From: an uncultured Pelagibacteraceae bacterium
GTDB taxonomy: Bacteria > Pseudomonadota > Alphaproteobacteria > Pelagibacterales > Pelagibacteraceae
Assembly (NCBI GenBank): GCA_902523515.1
Contig: CABYZT010000001.1
Span: 62,001 to 126,000, forward strand
Direction: 5' to 3'
DNA length: 64,000 bases
Shown here: positions 1-10,208 of the stretch, in pieces
Position numbering within the stretch: position 1 is the stretch's first letter
Layout: each line of letters opens with the position of its first letter
Program-made: the position numbers and the translations under genes
Notes under the pieces: generated by a model
Databases searched by the model: none
What the model was told of the DNA's origin: nothing
Seen by the model: the letters and a program-made list of their open reading frames with translations, nothing else

Positions 1-99
1 AAAATTGCTGCAAATGAACATGGTCAATTAGGAGATACAACTACTCTAGCAGATCCAAGTGTTGTTGATAGTTTAGTTGAAAATAGAAAAAATATTTAA
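1..99 (+). CDS. acs: Acetyl-CoA synthetase, C-terminal fragment (gene starts before the window)
   Basis: Open frame from base 1 translates [32 protein letters not shown], which resembles the acetyl-CoA synthetase C-terminus. Confidence 0.75.
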   Translation, partial: KIAANEHGQLGDTTTLADPSVVDSLVENRKNI

Positions 100-740
100 A
101 ACTGAATTAAATCTTTAAACTCTTGTTTAACAACATCCCATTTTAAAATCATCGAATTTAAAACGATCTTTCGATCTAAGGTTTTTAATTCTTCTGCTAT
201 AGGCGCCCATTTATACAAAGAAAGTGCACTAGGATTAAAAGGTAAGTCTTGATAATAAACATCCCAATTTATTTTCTCTAATCGTTCATCAAAACTTTTC
301 CTAGCTTCATCAATAATATCTAGCGGCATCTTATTAGAAATTTCGTCGTCTAAAATTTTATTGAAAATTTCGTTTGCTTTATGAATATCCTGATAATTAA
401 AATTAACTTTTAAATATGAAAAAGTAAAAAAAGTTAAATCTTGTAATGCAACCGAATAAATATTCCATTTAGCAAGATTTACTGATGACATAAATTCATC
501 ATTATCAAAATGAAGAACGTATCTTGTTCCCATTCTAGTTTTTAGATAATTATATAAAGTAACTTGAGTAACCCAGGCAGATTTTGTTTGAATAAACTGC
601 TCTAAGTCATCCAAAGTTTTTATTTTTTTCTTTGGAATAAACGCCTTAAACATGGCGAATAAATATGTTTTGAAATCCTCAAGTTTTATGTCTCTCCAAG
701 TTAATTTGTATTTTCCCATGTTAATTTGTAAGTGCGCCAA
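96..740 (-). CDS. Conserved hypothetical protein
   Basis: 214-aa ORF with a strong coding look, convergent with the upstream acs end; no family recognised. Confidence 0.6.
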   Translation of the reverse strand: MAHLQINMGKYKLTWRDIKLEDFKTYLFAMFKAFIPKKKIKTLDDLEQFIQTKSAWVTQVTLYNYLKTRMGTRYVLHFDNDEFMSSVNLAKWNIYSVALQDLTFFTFSYLKVNFNYQDIHKANEIFNKILDDEISNKMPLDIIDEARKSFDERLEKINWDVYYQDLPFNPSALSLYKWAPIAEELKTLDRKIVLNSMILKWDVVKQEFKDLIQF

Positions 741-854
741 TTATATCTTAAAAAAGCAAGTAAATAAGTACCTTATATGGTGAATTTTAGGTCTTTTCAA
801 AACCTTCATAATGGTTATGGTTTCAACCAGTTATAACTAAATAGAGAGGTATAA

Positions 855-1115
855 ATGTCAAATCAACAAAAACACTGGGAAAAAACCAGAGGATTGTTAT
901 TTATAACACTAGCAATCTGGTTTGTTTTCTCAATTGGCATCTTTCTCTTTGGAGCTGAAATGAACGAGGTCACAGGACCTTTCGGTTATCCGTGGACATA
1001 CTGGTTTACATGTCAGGGATCTCTTGGTGCATTTGTAATCCTAATTTTCTGGTTTGCGAATAGACAAGAAAAAATCGATGAAGAGTTCGGCTTTAGCGAA
1101 AGAGAGGACGAATAA
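855..1115 (+). CDS. DUF4212 family protein (small subunit of Na+/solute symporter)
   Basis: 86 aa, two TM segments; directly upstream of and overlapping a sodium:solute symporter, the typical DUF4212 context. Confidence 0.85.
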   Translation: MSNQQKHWEKTRGLLFITLAIWFVFSIGIFLFGAEMNEVTGPFGYPWTYWFTCQGSLGAFVILIFWFANRQEKIDEEFGFSEREDE

Positions 1116-2926
1116 TGAAAGGTAATTTCATAGATAATTTGCCTAAGATTTACGGAATCTATACAGGAGGATTTGTAGGTTTCATAATCATTATGGCAAT
1201 TGCTGAACAGATGGGTATGACAGCTAAAACGATAGGTATCGCTTTCGTTGCATTTACTGTATTCATCTATGCATTAATCGGTTATCTATCAAGAACAGCC
1301 CAAGCAGATGCATATTATGTAGCTGGAAGGCAAGTACCAACAGTCTTCAACGGAATGGCGACTGCAGCAGACTGGATGTCTGGTGCATCATTCGTTGCAA
1401 TGGCAGGTGGTATTTACTTTAAAGGTTACGGCTATATGGCACTACTTGTAGGTTGGACTGGTGGATACGTGCTTGTTGCATCTTTATTAGCACCATACTT
1501 AAGAAAATTTGGCTGTTATACAGTTCCAGATTTTATAGGTACTAGATACGGTGGTAATTTAGCTAGATTTAGCGCAGTGGTAGTTTTAACTGTTGCTTCA
1601 TTTACTTATGTGACTGCACAAATTAACGCTACAGGTACTATTGCATCTGTTGCACTTGATATCCCATTCCAATACGCAGTTTATGTTGGACTAATAAGTA
1701 TCTTATTATGTTCAATGTTAGGTGGTATGAGAGGGGTGACTTGGACACAGGTTGCACAATATATCGTACTAATTATAGCATACCTACTTCCAGTATTCTG
1801 GATCAGTAACAAAATGGGTGCGGGTTTCTTCCCTCACTTTATGTTAGCTGATGAGGTAGCTAGAATTGGTGAATTAGAACAACAGTTCGGTTTTGTTAAA
1901 AACGCAGCTGCTGATCTAAAAACAGTACCTAAAGGCTTAGCAGGAATAACTAAAGCTCACTCTGCAGTGAACGCTACACCTTGGGCATTTATTTCATTAG
2001 CATTAGCGATGATGATGGGAACAGCTTCATTACCGCACGTGATGATGAGATACTTTACTACTCCAAGTGTAAAAGCAGCTAGAAAATCAGTAGGTTGGTC
2101 ATTATTCTTTATCTTCCTACTTTATTCTTCAGCTCCAATGTTAGCTACATTATCTAAGTTATCATTGATCGACCCGAATTTACCAACAGGTATTATCGGT
2201 AAGACATTTGCAGAAGTGGAAGCGATAGATTGGTACCAAAACTGGAACCAAGCAAACCTAATGTTTATCAGCGACTTTAACGGAAATGGAACTCTTGAAT
2301 TAAATGAGTTCTTCATGGGTGGTAAAGCCGTTGTATTAGCAACACCAGAGATAGCTGGATTACCTTACGTAATTTCAGGTCTAGTTGCTGCAGGAGGTAT
2401 GGCAGCTGCCATGTCTACTGCTGATGGTTTGATTCTTGCGATTGCAAACGCTATATCACATGATGTTTACTATAAGATCATTGATCCAAAAGCGGAAACT
2501 GCAAAACGACTACTTGTTGCAAGGGTATTACTTGTAATAATTGGTTTTGCTGGAGCAACTATTGCAGCAATGGAGATTCAAGGAATCTTAGGTTCGGTTA
2601 TCTGGGCTTTTGATTTTGCGATGTCTGGATTGTTCTTCCCACTTGTACTTGGTGTATGGTGGAAGAGAGCTAATAGACAAGGTGCGATTGCTGGTATGCT
2701 AGGTGGTCTAGTCGCCGGTGCATGGTACTTAGTTTGGGTACGAACTGGTGGAAGTGGATTCCTAGGAATTACACAGTTAACATTTGGTATCTTCGGATCA
2801 GCTGTTAGTTTAGTTTTAATGGTAGTAGTTAGTTTAATGACTGCAGAACCAGATAAAGCTACTCAAAAAATGGTTGATGATGTACGTGTACCAAGTGGTA
2901 AATCAATTCTTGGTAAATCACACTAA
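1115..2926 (+). CDS. Sodium:solute symporter (VC_2705-like large symporter subfamily)
   Basis: 603 aa with SSF motifs (AYYVAGRQVPTVFNGMATAADWMSGASF; YVISGLVAAGGMAAAMSTADGLILAIANAISHDVY). Confidence 0.9.
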   Translation: MKGNFIDNLPKIYGIYTGGFVGFIIIMAIAEQMGMTAKTIGIAFVAFTVFIYALIGYLSRTAQADAYYVAGRQVPTVFNGMATAADWMSGASFVAMAGGIYFKGYGYMALLVGWTGGYVLVASLLAPYLRKFGCYTVPDFIGTRYGGNLARFSAVVVLTVASFTYVTAQINATGTIASVALDIPFQYAVYVGLISILLCSMLGGMRGVTWTQVAQYIVLIIAYLLPVFWISNKMGAGFFPHFMLADEVARIGELEQQFGFVKNAAADLKTVPKGLAGITKAHSAVNATPWAFISLALAMMMGTASLPHVMMRYFTTPSVKAARKSVGWSLFFIFLLYSSAPMLATLSKLSLIDPNLPTGIIGKTFAEVEAIDWYQNWNQANLMFISDFNGNGTLELNEFFMGGKAVVLATPEIAGLPYVISGLVAAGGMAAAMSTADGLILAIANAISHDVYYKIIDPKAETAKRLLVARVLLVIIGFAGATIAAMEIQGILGSVIWAFDFAMSGLFFPLVLGVWWKRANRQGAIAGMLGGLVAGAWYLVWVRTGGSGFLGITQLTFGIFGSAVSLVLMVVVSLMTAEPDKATQKMVDDVRVPSGKSILGKSH

Positions 2927-2940
2927 ATAAATCTTTTAAA

Positions 2941-2968
2941 GGGGCGATTAATTTCGCCCCTTTTATTT
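2941..2968 (+). terminator. Rho-independent terminator after symporter
   Basis: GGGGCGA-TTAATT-TCGCCCC hairpin followed by TTTTATTT. Confidence 0.85.
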
Positions 2969-2995
2969 CACTACTTTTTCCAATATAAATTTTGA

Positions 2996-3346
2996 ATGTC
3001 TGCAAATTTTCATCCTTTAATATATTTTATTGATTATTTACTTGGAATTATCATGTGGACTCTAATTGGAAGAGTGGCGATGAATATTTTTCAAAGAGAA
3101 GACTCACAATTCTTTTTCATGAGAGTATTTGTGAAATACACCAATCCTCTAATAAAATTATTTAAACCAATAACACCCTCATTTATCATTGGGCCATTGG
3201 TGCCATTGTATGTTGCTTGGTTTTTCTACATGATTAGATTTTATTTAATGCCTTGGATCTTAGGCTATTCAGTCATGGGAATGTTGTCATTTCCGTTGGA
3301 GAGTGAAATTTCTAGACAAATTTATCAATTTTTTAATTCATTTTAA
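2996..3346 (+). CDS. YggT-like small membrane protein
   Basis: 116 aa, hydrophobic, with RVAMNIFQRED...PLIKLFKPITP resembling YggT proteins; GTG/TTG alternative starts possible. Confidence 0.55.
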   Translation: MSANFHPLIYFIDYLLGIIMWTLIGRVAMNIFQREDSQFFFMRVFVKYTNPLIKLFKPITPSFIIGPLVPLYVAWFFYMIRFYLMPWILGYSVMGMLSFPLESEISRQIYQFFNSF

Positions 3347-3380
3347 TTTTTAAAATTGATACTAGTTAATCTAGTAATCA

Positions 3381-4040
3381 ATGAAAAATATACAAATCTC
3401 ACCATCAATACTGTCAGCTGATTTTAGTCAGTTAGGGTCAGAAATAAAAAGACTTGAAGCTGGTGGGGCTGATATGATTCATGTAGATGTAATGGATGGT
3501 CATTTTGTTCCTAATTTAACAATAGGACCACCAGTAATTAAAGCTCTTAGAAAGCATTGTTCATTAAAATTTGACGTACATTTGATGATATCACCAGTGC
3601 ATAAATATATAGATGCTTATGCTGATGCAGGAGCAGATATTATTACTATTCATCCTGAGGCAACTGATAATTTAGAAAATTCAATTAAAAGAATAAAAGA
3701 AAAAAATAAAAAAGTTGGTGTCTCACTTAATCCCGAAACTAAAATTGATTTAATAATAGATTTATTAGATCAAATAGATTTAGTTTTAATTATGAGTGTA
3801 AATCCTGGATTTGGGGGGCAAAAATTTATGCCAGAAGTTTTAAATAAAATTAAAGAATTAAAAAAAATAAGAGAGCAAAAAAATTTAGATTTTGACATAG
3901 AAATTGATGGTGGAATCAATTTTGATAACTGCAAAAGTGCAATTGATGCTGGTGCTAACATTCTTGTTTCTGGTACTACAGTATTTAAAAGTAATGATGG
4001 AGACATAAAGAAAAATATTAATTTATTAAAATTAAAATAA
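3381..4040 (+). CDS. rpe: Ribulose-phosphate 3-epimerase
   Basis: SPSILSADFSQLG, HVDVMDGHFVPNLTIGP, MSVNPGFGGQKF, IDGGIN motifs. Confidence 0.97.
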   Translation: MKNIQISPSILSADFSQLGSEIKRLEAGGADMIHVDVMDGHFVPNLTIGPPVIKALRKHCSLKFDVHLMISPVHKYIDAYADAGADIITIHPEATDNLENSIKRIKEKNKKVGVSLNPETKIDLIIDLLDQIDLVLIMSVNPGFGGQKFMPEVLNKIKELKKIREQKNLDFDIEIDGGINFDNCKSAIDAGANILVSGTTVFKSNDGDIKKNINLLKLK

Positions 4041-4044
4041 GTTA

Positions 4045-5670
4045 ATGATTAATACAAATTCCTTAGGCATTTTAGGTCAATTTTATTTAAATATAAGAGA
4101 TAGCTTTAAATCAATTTATCAAAATTCAAATTTTTACGAAAAAAAGATATCAAAAACTTTTGGAAATAGTTTTGAATATAAACCAAGTCCTCATTTGCTT
4201 TCGTCTATAATAAAATTCCAGAATAAAAAATACAAAATTGAAGACTTTGCTATTGAATCAATTTGGCAAAATAATTTAAGTCCAAAGGATTATGAAAAAT
4301 TAAATAATTTTTTTTGGTTTTTTAGCTTAGATTTAAAATCTTCAAAAAAAACTACACAAACAGTTATAAAAAATTGGATTTCAAATAATAGTAAATATCA
4401 GAAAAAAAGCTGGGAATTTGATTTAACAGCAAAAAGAATTATTTCATGGTTATCAAATCATCAACTCACTTATGAAGATAGTGATCAAGAATACAGATCT
4501 GCTTTTGATCACATGATCCAAAAACAAACTAATCATTTGTTAAATGAAATCAAAAACTCAAAAGAAGTAGAAAATAAAATGATAGGGTGTGCTGCAATAA
4601 TTTTAACTGGATTAGCTTACAAAAATGAAAAACAATATCTTTTAAATGGATTGAATTTATTAAAAAATATCATTAAATCCTCAATTGACAATCAAGGCTT
4701 TCCAAAATCAAGAAATATCCGACAACTAATATTTTATTTAAAATATTTTATTATTATTAGAGAGTGGTTTAAAGAATCTCAGAGTTTAATTCCTGAATAT
4801 ATTGAAGAAACCATTTATTATTTGGGCTCAAGTTACGCTTTCATATGGCAAAATATTAAACAAGATATTTTTTTTAATGGTAATTATTCCTCTGAAAATA
4901 AAGAATTTGATCAATACTTAAAAAGGTTTGGTTACACTTTTAAAAATCAAATTAATGAACTAGGGGGTTATGCAATTCTTAAAAATAAAAAAATAATTCT
5001 CGCTGCTGATTTAGGTTCTAGTCCTAATAAAACCTTTTCCAATGACTATCAAGCAGGTGCTTTATCATTTGAAATATTTTCAAATGATAAAAAATTAATT
5101 TCAAATGCTGGTTATTACTCAGATAAAAATAATAAATTTAATAAATTATCAAGAAGCACATCTCTTCATTGTGCTTTAACAATTGAGGATTATTCTTCTT
5201 GTAATTTTGTTAAGCATCAACAAAATTTAATTACTGATAAAGGACTAAAAATATCAAAAAAAAATGTAGTTTTTGAAAATAATTATTGGAAAATATCAGG
5301 TACACATGATGGATATTTAATTAAATTTGGAACCATTTATGAGAGAGAAATTGAGTTCTACCCAGAACAAATGAAATTTATTGGCTATGATAAGTTATTT
5401 AGAAAAAATTCAAATAAAGAAATTAAATTTGATATTAGATTTCATCTAGATCCAAACTCAAAAGTGATGAAAACACAAGATAACAAATCTATACTAATTG
5501 AATTAGATGATGAAGGTTGGAAATTTAGTTGTGATAACTTTGAAATTGATATTGATAATGGTTTATATTTCGGTAATAAAAATTCATATAAAGAAAACCA
5601 AAATATTTTTATCTCAGGTATAAATAATGAAAAAGAACAGATAATAAAGTGGGAGATCAATAAATTATAA
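4045..5670 (+). CDS. Heparinase II/III family protein
   Basis: 541 aa; LTAKRIISWLSNHQ, LGGYAIL, LHCALTIED pattern of heparinase II/III-like proteins common in alphaproteobacteria next to purH. Confidence 0.8.
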   Translation: MINTNSLGILGQFYLNIRDSFKSIYQNSNFYEKKISKTFGNSFEYKPSPHLLSSIIKFQNKKYKIEDFAIESIWQNNLSPKDYEKLNNFFWFFSLDLKSSKKTTQTVIKNWISNNSKYQKKSWEFDLTAKRIISWLSNHQLTYEDSDQEYRSAFDHMIQKQTNHLLNEIKNSKEVENKMIGCAAIILTGLAYKNEKQYLLNGLNLLKNIIKSSIDNQGFPKSRNIRQLIFYLKYFIIIREWFKESQSLIPEYIEETIYYLGSSYAFIWQNIKQDIFFNGNYSSENKEFDQYLKRFGYTFKNQINELGGYAILKNKKIILAADLGSSPNKTFSNDYQAGALSFEIFSNDKKLISNAGYYSDKNNKFNKLSRSTSLHCALTIEDYSSCNFVKHQQNLITDKGLKISKKNVVFENNYWKISGTHDGYLIKFGTIYEREIEFYPEQMKFIGYDKLFRKNSNKEIKFDIRFHLDPNSKVMKTQDNKSILIELDDEGWKFSCDNFEIDIDNGLYFGNKNSYKENQNIFISGINNEKEQIIKWEINKL

Positions 5671-7208
5671 TGAAGAAAAAAATAAAAACAGCTCTTATTT
5701 CTGTATCTGATAAAAAAAACTTAAAACCGTTATTAAATATTTTAAAAAAAAATAAAATAAAAATAATTAGCTCTGGTGGTACATATAAAGAAATTAAAAG
5801 ATTAAAATTTAAATGTTTAGAGGTGTCTAATTTTACTAATTCACCTGAGATTTTGGAGGGCAGAGTAAAAACTCTTCATCCAAAAATCCATGCAGGAATT
5901 TTAAATAAAAGAGAAAAAAAATCTCACTTAAAAGATCTAAAAAAAAATGGTTTTGAGAATATAGATTTAGTTGTTGTCAATTTTTATCCATTTGAGAACA
6001 CTCTTAAAAAAACAAAAAACCATAAAAAAATTATAGAAAATATTGATGTAGGTGGTCCCACAATGGTTAGGTCTGCAGCTAAAAACTATAATGATGTGAC
6101 TGTAATAACCTCTTCAGATCAGTATGAGGAATTAATTGAAGAATTAAAAAAGTTCAAAGGATCCACTTCCTTAAGTTTTAGGGAAAAATTATCAAGGATA
6201 GCTTTCACAGAAACAGCATATTATGACTCTGTTATTTCAGACTATTTTAATAAAAAAACAAATACTATTTTCCCAGATAAAAAAATTTTTCATGGAAATC
6301 TTACTGAACAACTTAGATATGGAGAAAATCCTCACCAACAAAGTGCAATCTATTCAAGCGGTTCAAATACAAATTTAAAACAAATTCATGGAAAACAACT
6401 AAGTTACAATAATTATAATGATATATTTAGTGCTCTAACAATATCAAGATCTTTACCAAAGGGTAAAGGAACGGTCATAGTTAAACATGCAAATCCATGT
6501 GGAGTTTCAACAAAAAATAACCATTTAGAGAGTTACAAATCTGCTCTTTCTTGTGATCCCATAAGTGCTTTTGGTGGAATAGTTTCTTGTAACTTTAAAA
6601 TTACTAAAAATTTAGCCATAGAACTAAATAAATTATTTTTAGAAGTGATTATCGCAAATGGATTTGAAAGCAGTGCAATCAAAATTTTAAAAGCAAAAAA
6701 AAAATTAAGATTAATCGACGGAACAAATTATACATCAGAAGAACTTCTTAAATTTATATCATTCAACCAAAATATAATGATACAATCTGAGGACTTAAAT
6801 TTATTTTCAACCAAAAATTTTAAAATCGTCTCAAAACGAAAACCAACAACCCAACAACTTAAAGATCTTATTTTTGCTTTCAATGTTTGCAGATATGTTA
6901 AATCAAATGCAATAGTATTAGCATCTAATGAAACTACTGTTGGAATCGGTTCTGGTCAACCAAGTAGATTGGACAGTTGTCAAATAGCAATTAACAAAAT
7001 GAAAAAATTTAATCTTCAGAATCATAATTTAGTTGCAGCCTCAGATGCATTCTTTCCTTTTGTAGATGGTATTGAAAAATTAGTCCAATCCGGTGTCAGA
7101 GCAGTAGTTCAGCCCTCAGGCTCAATTAGAGATAAAGAAATAATTAACTTTGCAAATGAAACAGACACCGTGCTTCTTTTTTCAAAGACAAGACACTTTA
7201 GACATTAG
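5670..7208 (+). CDS. purH: Bifunctional AICAR formyltransferase/IMP cyclohydrolase
   Basis: ISSGGTYKEIK, EGRVKTLHPKIHAGIL, LRYGENPHQQSA, VKHANPCGVS, AASDAFFPFVDGIE motifs. Confidence 0.98.
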   Translation: MKKKIKTALISVSDKKNLKPLLNILKKNKIKIISSGGTYKEIKRLKFKCLEVSNFTNSPEILEGRVKTLHPKIHAGILNKREKKSHLKDLKKNGFENIDLVVVNFYPFENTLKKTKNHKKIIENIDVGGPTMVRSAAKNYNDVTVITSSDQYEELIEELKKFKGSTSLSFREKLSRIAFTETAYYDSVISDYFNKKTNTIFPDKKIFHGNLTEQLRYGENPHQQSAIYSSGSNTNLKQIHGKQLSYNNYNDIFSALTISRSLPKGKGTVIVKHANPCGVSTKNNHLESYKSALSCDPISAFGGIVSCNFKITKNLAIELNKLFLEVIIANGFESSAIKILKAKKKLRLIDGTNYTSEELLKFISFNQNIMIQSEDLNLFSTKNFKIVSKRKPTTQQLKDLIFAFNVCRYVKSNAIVLASNETTVGIGSGQPSRLDSCQIAINKMKKFNLQNHNLVAASDAFFPFVDGIEKLVQSGVRAVVQPSGSIRDKEIINFANETDTVLLFSKTRHFRH

Positions 7209-7542
7209 ATATTTGATCTATTTTTGCGGCTAGAATAAAATCACTCTCTGCTAGACCTTTAATTGCATGTGTAAATATTTTAATTCTCGCATAACCCCAT
7301 CCAAACCATAAATCAGGGTGGTGACCCTCTAATTCAGCTATTTCTCCAACTTTATTTACAAATTCCTGACTTTGCAAAAAATTATCAAATTTAAAACTTT
7401 TAATTAAATGAAAGCCGTCAATTTTATCTTCTAAGACTTCCCAGCCATCGACTTTTTTTAGATATTTATGTATTTCTTCAGCAGTAAATGGAGGGATATT
7501 ACCTTCACAAGGAACACATTTTTTATTAGCTAAATCACTCAT
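7198..7542 (-). CDS. phhB: 4a-hydroxytetrahydrobiopterin dehydratase (pterin-4a-carbinolamine dehydratase)
   Basis: Protein MSDLANKKCVPCEG...ELEGHHPDLWFGWGYARIKIFTHAIKGL; start corrected to ATG at 7542 because the longer ORF runs into the tRNA. Confidence 0.9.
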   Translation of the reverse strand: MSDLANKKCVPCEGNIPPFTAEEIHKYLKKVDGWEVLEDKIDGFHLIKSFKFDNFLQSQEFVNKVGEIAELEGHHPDLWFGWGYARIKIFTHAIKGLAESDFILAAKIDQISNV

Positions 7543-7551
7543 AATATTTTT

Positions 7552-7626
7552 TGGAGCGGGCAAAGGGGGTCGAACCCTCGACCTTCTCGTTGGCAACGAG
7601 ACGCTCTACCACTGAGCTATGCCCGC
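7552..7626 (-). tRNA. tRNA-Gly(GCC), CCA encoded
   Basis: Reverse complement GCGGGCATAGCTCAGTGGTAGAGCGTCTCGTTGCCAACGAGAAGGTCGAGGGTTCGACCCCCTTTGCCCGCTCCA; full cloverleaf, anticodon loop TTGCCAA. Confidence 0.97.
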
Positions 7627-7683
7627 TTATGAAAATATTATAGTTAGTGAGTTTTAGAAATGCAAGCAATAAGAAAATTGATT

Positions 7684-8535
7684 TTAATCTAAATATTTTA
7701 ATTCTTTAAGAATAATCTTAAAAATCGAATTTAATTTTTTATGGTATTCCTTATTAAAAATTTTTTTCCAGTCGTTATTAGGACCTAAATGAAAAAAAGG
7801 AATTTTATTTGTATCATTTTTCGATAAAACAGACTCAACAAATCCCTTCTTTTTCTCGATATTTTTCATTTTTTCAAAAGTTGTAGAATTGACTGAATTT
7901 TGAGCTCTCTTTTTATCAAACTGTTTATTAGTCCCAATAGTTTTTTCAATAAATGTTATTATTTCCTTAAATGTTTCATAAGTGTTTTTATACAAATCCT
8001 CATATTTGACTAATTTAATTGAAAATTGTTTTTGTTTTGTCCAAGATTGATAATTTTTTTCCCAAGAACTTATAAATTGGAAATCACTGTAATCATTCTT
8101 TGTATGAAAATTGTAAATATATTTTTTCTCATTAAGCATAAATTTTAATGCTTCTTCTTGATCAAGTTCATAATGATTCTGTATTGACGTAATAACATTT
8201 CTAGGATCGCGTATTATATATATTGCTCCTAAAGTATTTTCTTTGTTGGTAAATCTATTATCATTTATTGAGCCAAGCACGTTATGAGTTTTGAAAAATT
8301 TTATATTTTTGTCTTCATTAATTATTTCCTGAGCCCGAATCCAAAAATTTGAGGTATCAATAATTTTTCTGGGATTATAATCAAAATCTTTAAAATAATT
8401 TTTCTCTGGAAATTGACCAATTTTTTTAAGTAATTTTTGATTAAAAAAACCATCTTCAGAAAAATAATAGGATGATAATAAAGCTCTAACCCATGTATTT
8501 CCACTTTTAGGGTATGATGCTATCCAAAATATCAT
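7684..8535 (-). CDS. Sulfotransferase domain protein
   Basis: N-terminal FWIASYPKSGNTW (5'-phosphosulfate loop), KTHNVLG, RDPRNVITS (3'-phosphate binding) motifs. Confidence 0.88.
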   Translation of the reverse strand: MIFWIASYPKSGNTWVRALLSSYYFSEDGFFNQKLLKKIGQFPEKNYFKDFDYNPRKIIDTSNFWIRAQEIINEDKNIKFFKTHNVLGSINDNRFTNKENTLGAIYIIRDPRNVITSIQNHYELDQEEALKFMLNEKKYIYNFHTKNDYSDFQFISSWEKNYQSWTKQKQFSIKLVKYEDLYKNTYETFKEIITFIEKTIGTNKQFDKKRAQNSVNSTTFEKMKNIEKKKGFVESVLSKNDTNKIPFFHLGPNNDWKKIFNKEYHKKLNSIFKIILKELKYLD

Positions 8536-8553
8536 TTTAAAATATCAAAATAA

Positions 8554-10173
8554 TTAAAATTTATAATCAAAATACTTAACCCATTGGTCTAAATATACTT
8601 TCAAACATTTCAATTTTTCCTCATAATTTTTCCATCTATTTATTGAATTAATATACAAAGGCGAAGTTACCTGATTGTAACTAGGAGTAGAGATATCAAT
8701 TCTTTTTTTTGCAGTAAGATGAAAATTTTTAATGTCATCAGACCAGGGAATGTTAATAAATTTAAATATATTTTTTGTTGTTTTTTCAAAATCCAAAACA
8801 ATATTCTCATATTTTATTATATGAAAATTTAATTCGAAATTTTTTCTGTATATTACCCACAATCTCATCACCAAGTCATATAAGTATCCTGAGGTTTCTA
8901 TATTCAAAAAATTTTTCATAGCTGGATTTAATGTAAAATGTTGCATGAAGCAGCTTAAAACAGAGTCATAAGGATGCCTTAAAGCAAAAATAAATTTTGC
9001 TTTAGGAAAAAACCTTACGATTTCACCAACATGAACGATATTTAATGGCAGTTTATCTATTACAATGTTTGCTTTTTTATTGTCTAAAAATTTACTTCTT
9101 TCACTAAAATAAAATTTTTGCATTTCTTTAACATAATTTTCATCCAAGTTTTCAAGGTGATTAAAATTATTTTTTGTTTTTTGTTCTAATTTTATTAGAA
9201 AATTTTTTATTATGGGCTTTTCCTCTAATACTTCTACAGATTTATTTGTTCTAAGAATAGTATCTAAAAGTGTAGTTCCTGATCTAGGAAAACCAATCAA
9301 AAAGATTGGATCAGATATTTTATTATTTTCTAAATTTAGTTTCCATTTTTTAACATTAAAATTCTCAAAAAAATCTATTCTTTGTTTTACATACTTAATA
9401 TAATTTTTTTCATTAATACCATGTCCGTAATACTCGTTAACTGAGTTATTATTAATAGAAAAATAATAAAATGCTTTATTATATTTTTTTAATTGATCAT
9501 AACATTTTGCTAAAACTCCATATCTATGGATATTTTTCTTATACTCCTTTTTATCAAAATTTATATTTTCTAGAAATTTTATTGAATTTTGGTAATTTTT
9601 TTTTTTATATTCATGAATTCCAGAATATAAATTTGTAATATTATTGTCCTTAAAAAAGTTTAGTGCTTTTTTTAAAAGCTCACTATATTTTTCTATTTGA
9701 TTTGATCTGTCATACAAATCAAATAAATTGTTATATGAGGGAAAAAAATTTGGATCTAAATCTATTGATTTTATTAAGTTATATTCTGCTTTTTCAATAA
9801 TATTATTTTTCTTATATAATGTTCCTAGATTAAAGAATGCTAAAGAATTTTTTGAATCAACGTCAATAGCTTTTTTGTATGTTTTAAGTGCTAAATCAAT
9901 ATCTTGATTGTTTTCGTAGGCTACTCCTAAATTATTATAAAGAGAAACAACATTTGGATTTATTTTTTTTGCTTTATTGAAATAAGAAATCGCAGTGTCA
10001 AAATTGCTCAGTTGAGAATTTATAATTGCCAGATTGTAATTTACCTCAAATATATTAGGGTTAATTGAATTAATTTTTTCTAATAATATTTTGCCTTTAT
10101 TATAATTTTTTTTTTTTAGATGATCGTAAGCATTTAAAAGTAGAGATTTTAAATTGATTATTGTATTATCCAT
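8554..10173 (-). CDS. TPR repeat-containing sulfotransferase
   Basis: N-terminal TPR repeats (NNLGVAYENNQDIDLALKTYKKAI; FFNLGTLYKKNNIIEKAEY), then FLIGFPRSGTTLLDTIL and FALRHPYDSVLSCFMQHF. Confidence 0.88.
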   Translation of the reverse strand: MDNTIINLKSLLLNAYDHLKKKNYNKGKILLEKINSINPNIFEVNYNLAIINSQLSNFDTAISYFNKAKKINPNVVSLYNNLGVAYENNQDIDLALKTYKKAIDVDSKNSLAFFNLGTLYKKNNIIEKAEYNLIKSIDLDPNFFPSYNNLFDLYDRSNQIEKYSELLKKALNFFKDNNITNLYSGIHEYKKKNYQNSIKFLENINFDKKEYKKNIHRYGVLAKCYDQLKKYNKAFYYFSINNNSVNEYYGHGINEKNYIKYVKQRIDFFENFNVKKWKLNLENNKISDPIFLIGFPRSGTTLLDTILRTNKSVEVLEEKPIIKNFLIKLEQKTKNNFNHLENLDENYVKEMQKFYFSERSKFLDNKKANIVIDKLPLNIVHVGEIVRFFPKAKFIFALRHPYDSVLSCFMQHFTLNPAMKNFLNIETSGYLYDLVMRLWVIYRKNFELNFHIIKYENIVLDFEKTTKNIFKFINIPWSDDIKNFHLTAKKRIDISTPSYNQVTSPLYINSINRWKNYEEKLKCLKVYLDQWVKYFDYKF

Positions 10174-10208
10174 TTATAAATTATTTTATACAATCAAATT
10201 TAAAATTC

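Noticed and set aside
2122-2316. Antisense ORF inside the symporter
   Set aside because: Shadow ORF on the strand opposite a confidently assigned gene; no recognisable domain.
7543-7596. N-terminal extension MPTRRSRVRPPLPAPKNI of the 132-aa ORF
   Set aside because: Translated from the tRNA-Gly gene and its flank; peptides of this type are a classic artefact of ORFs that start inside tRNA genes. The real phhB start is 7542.
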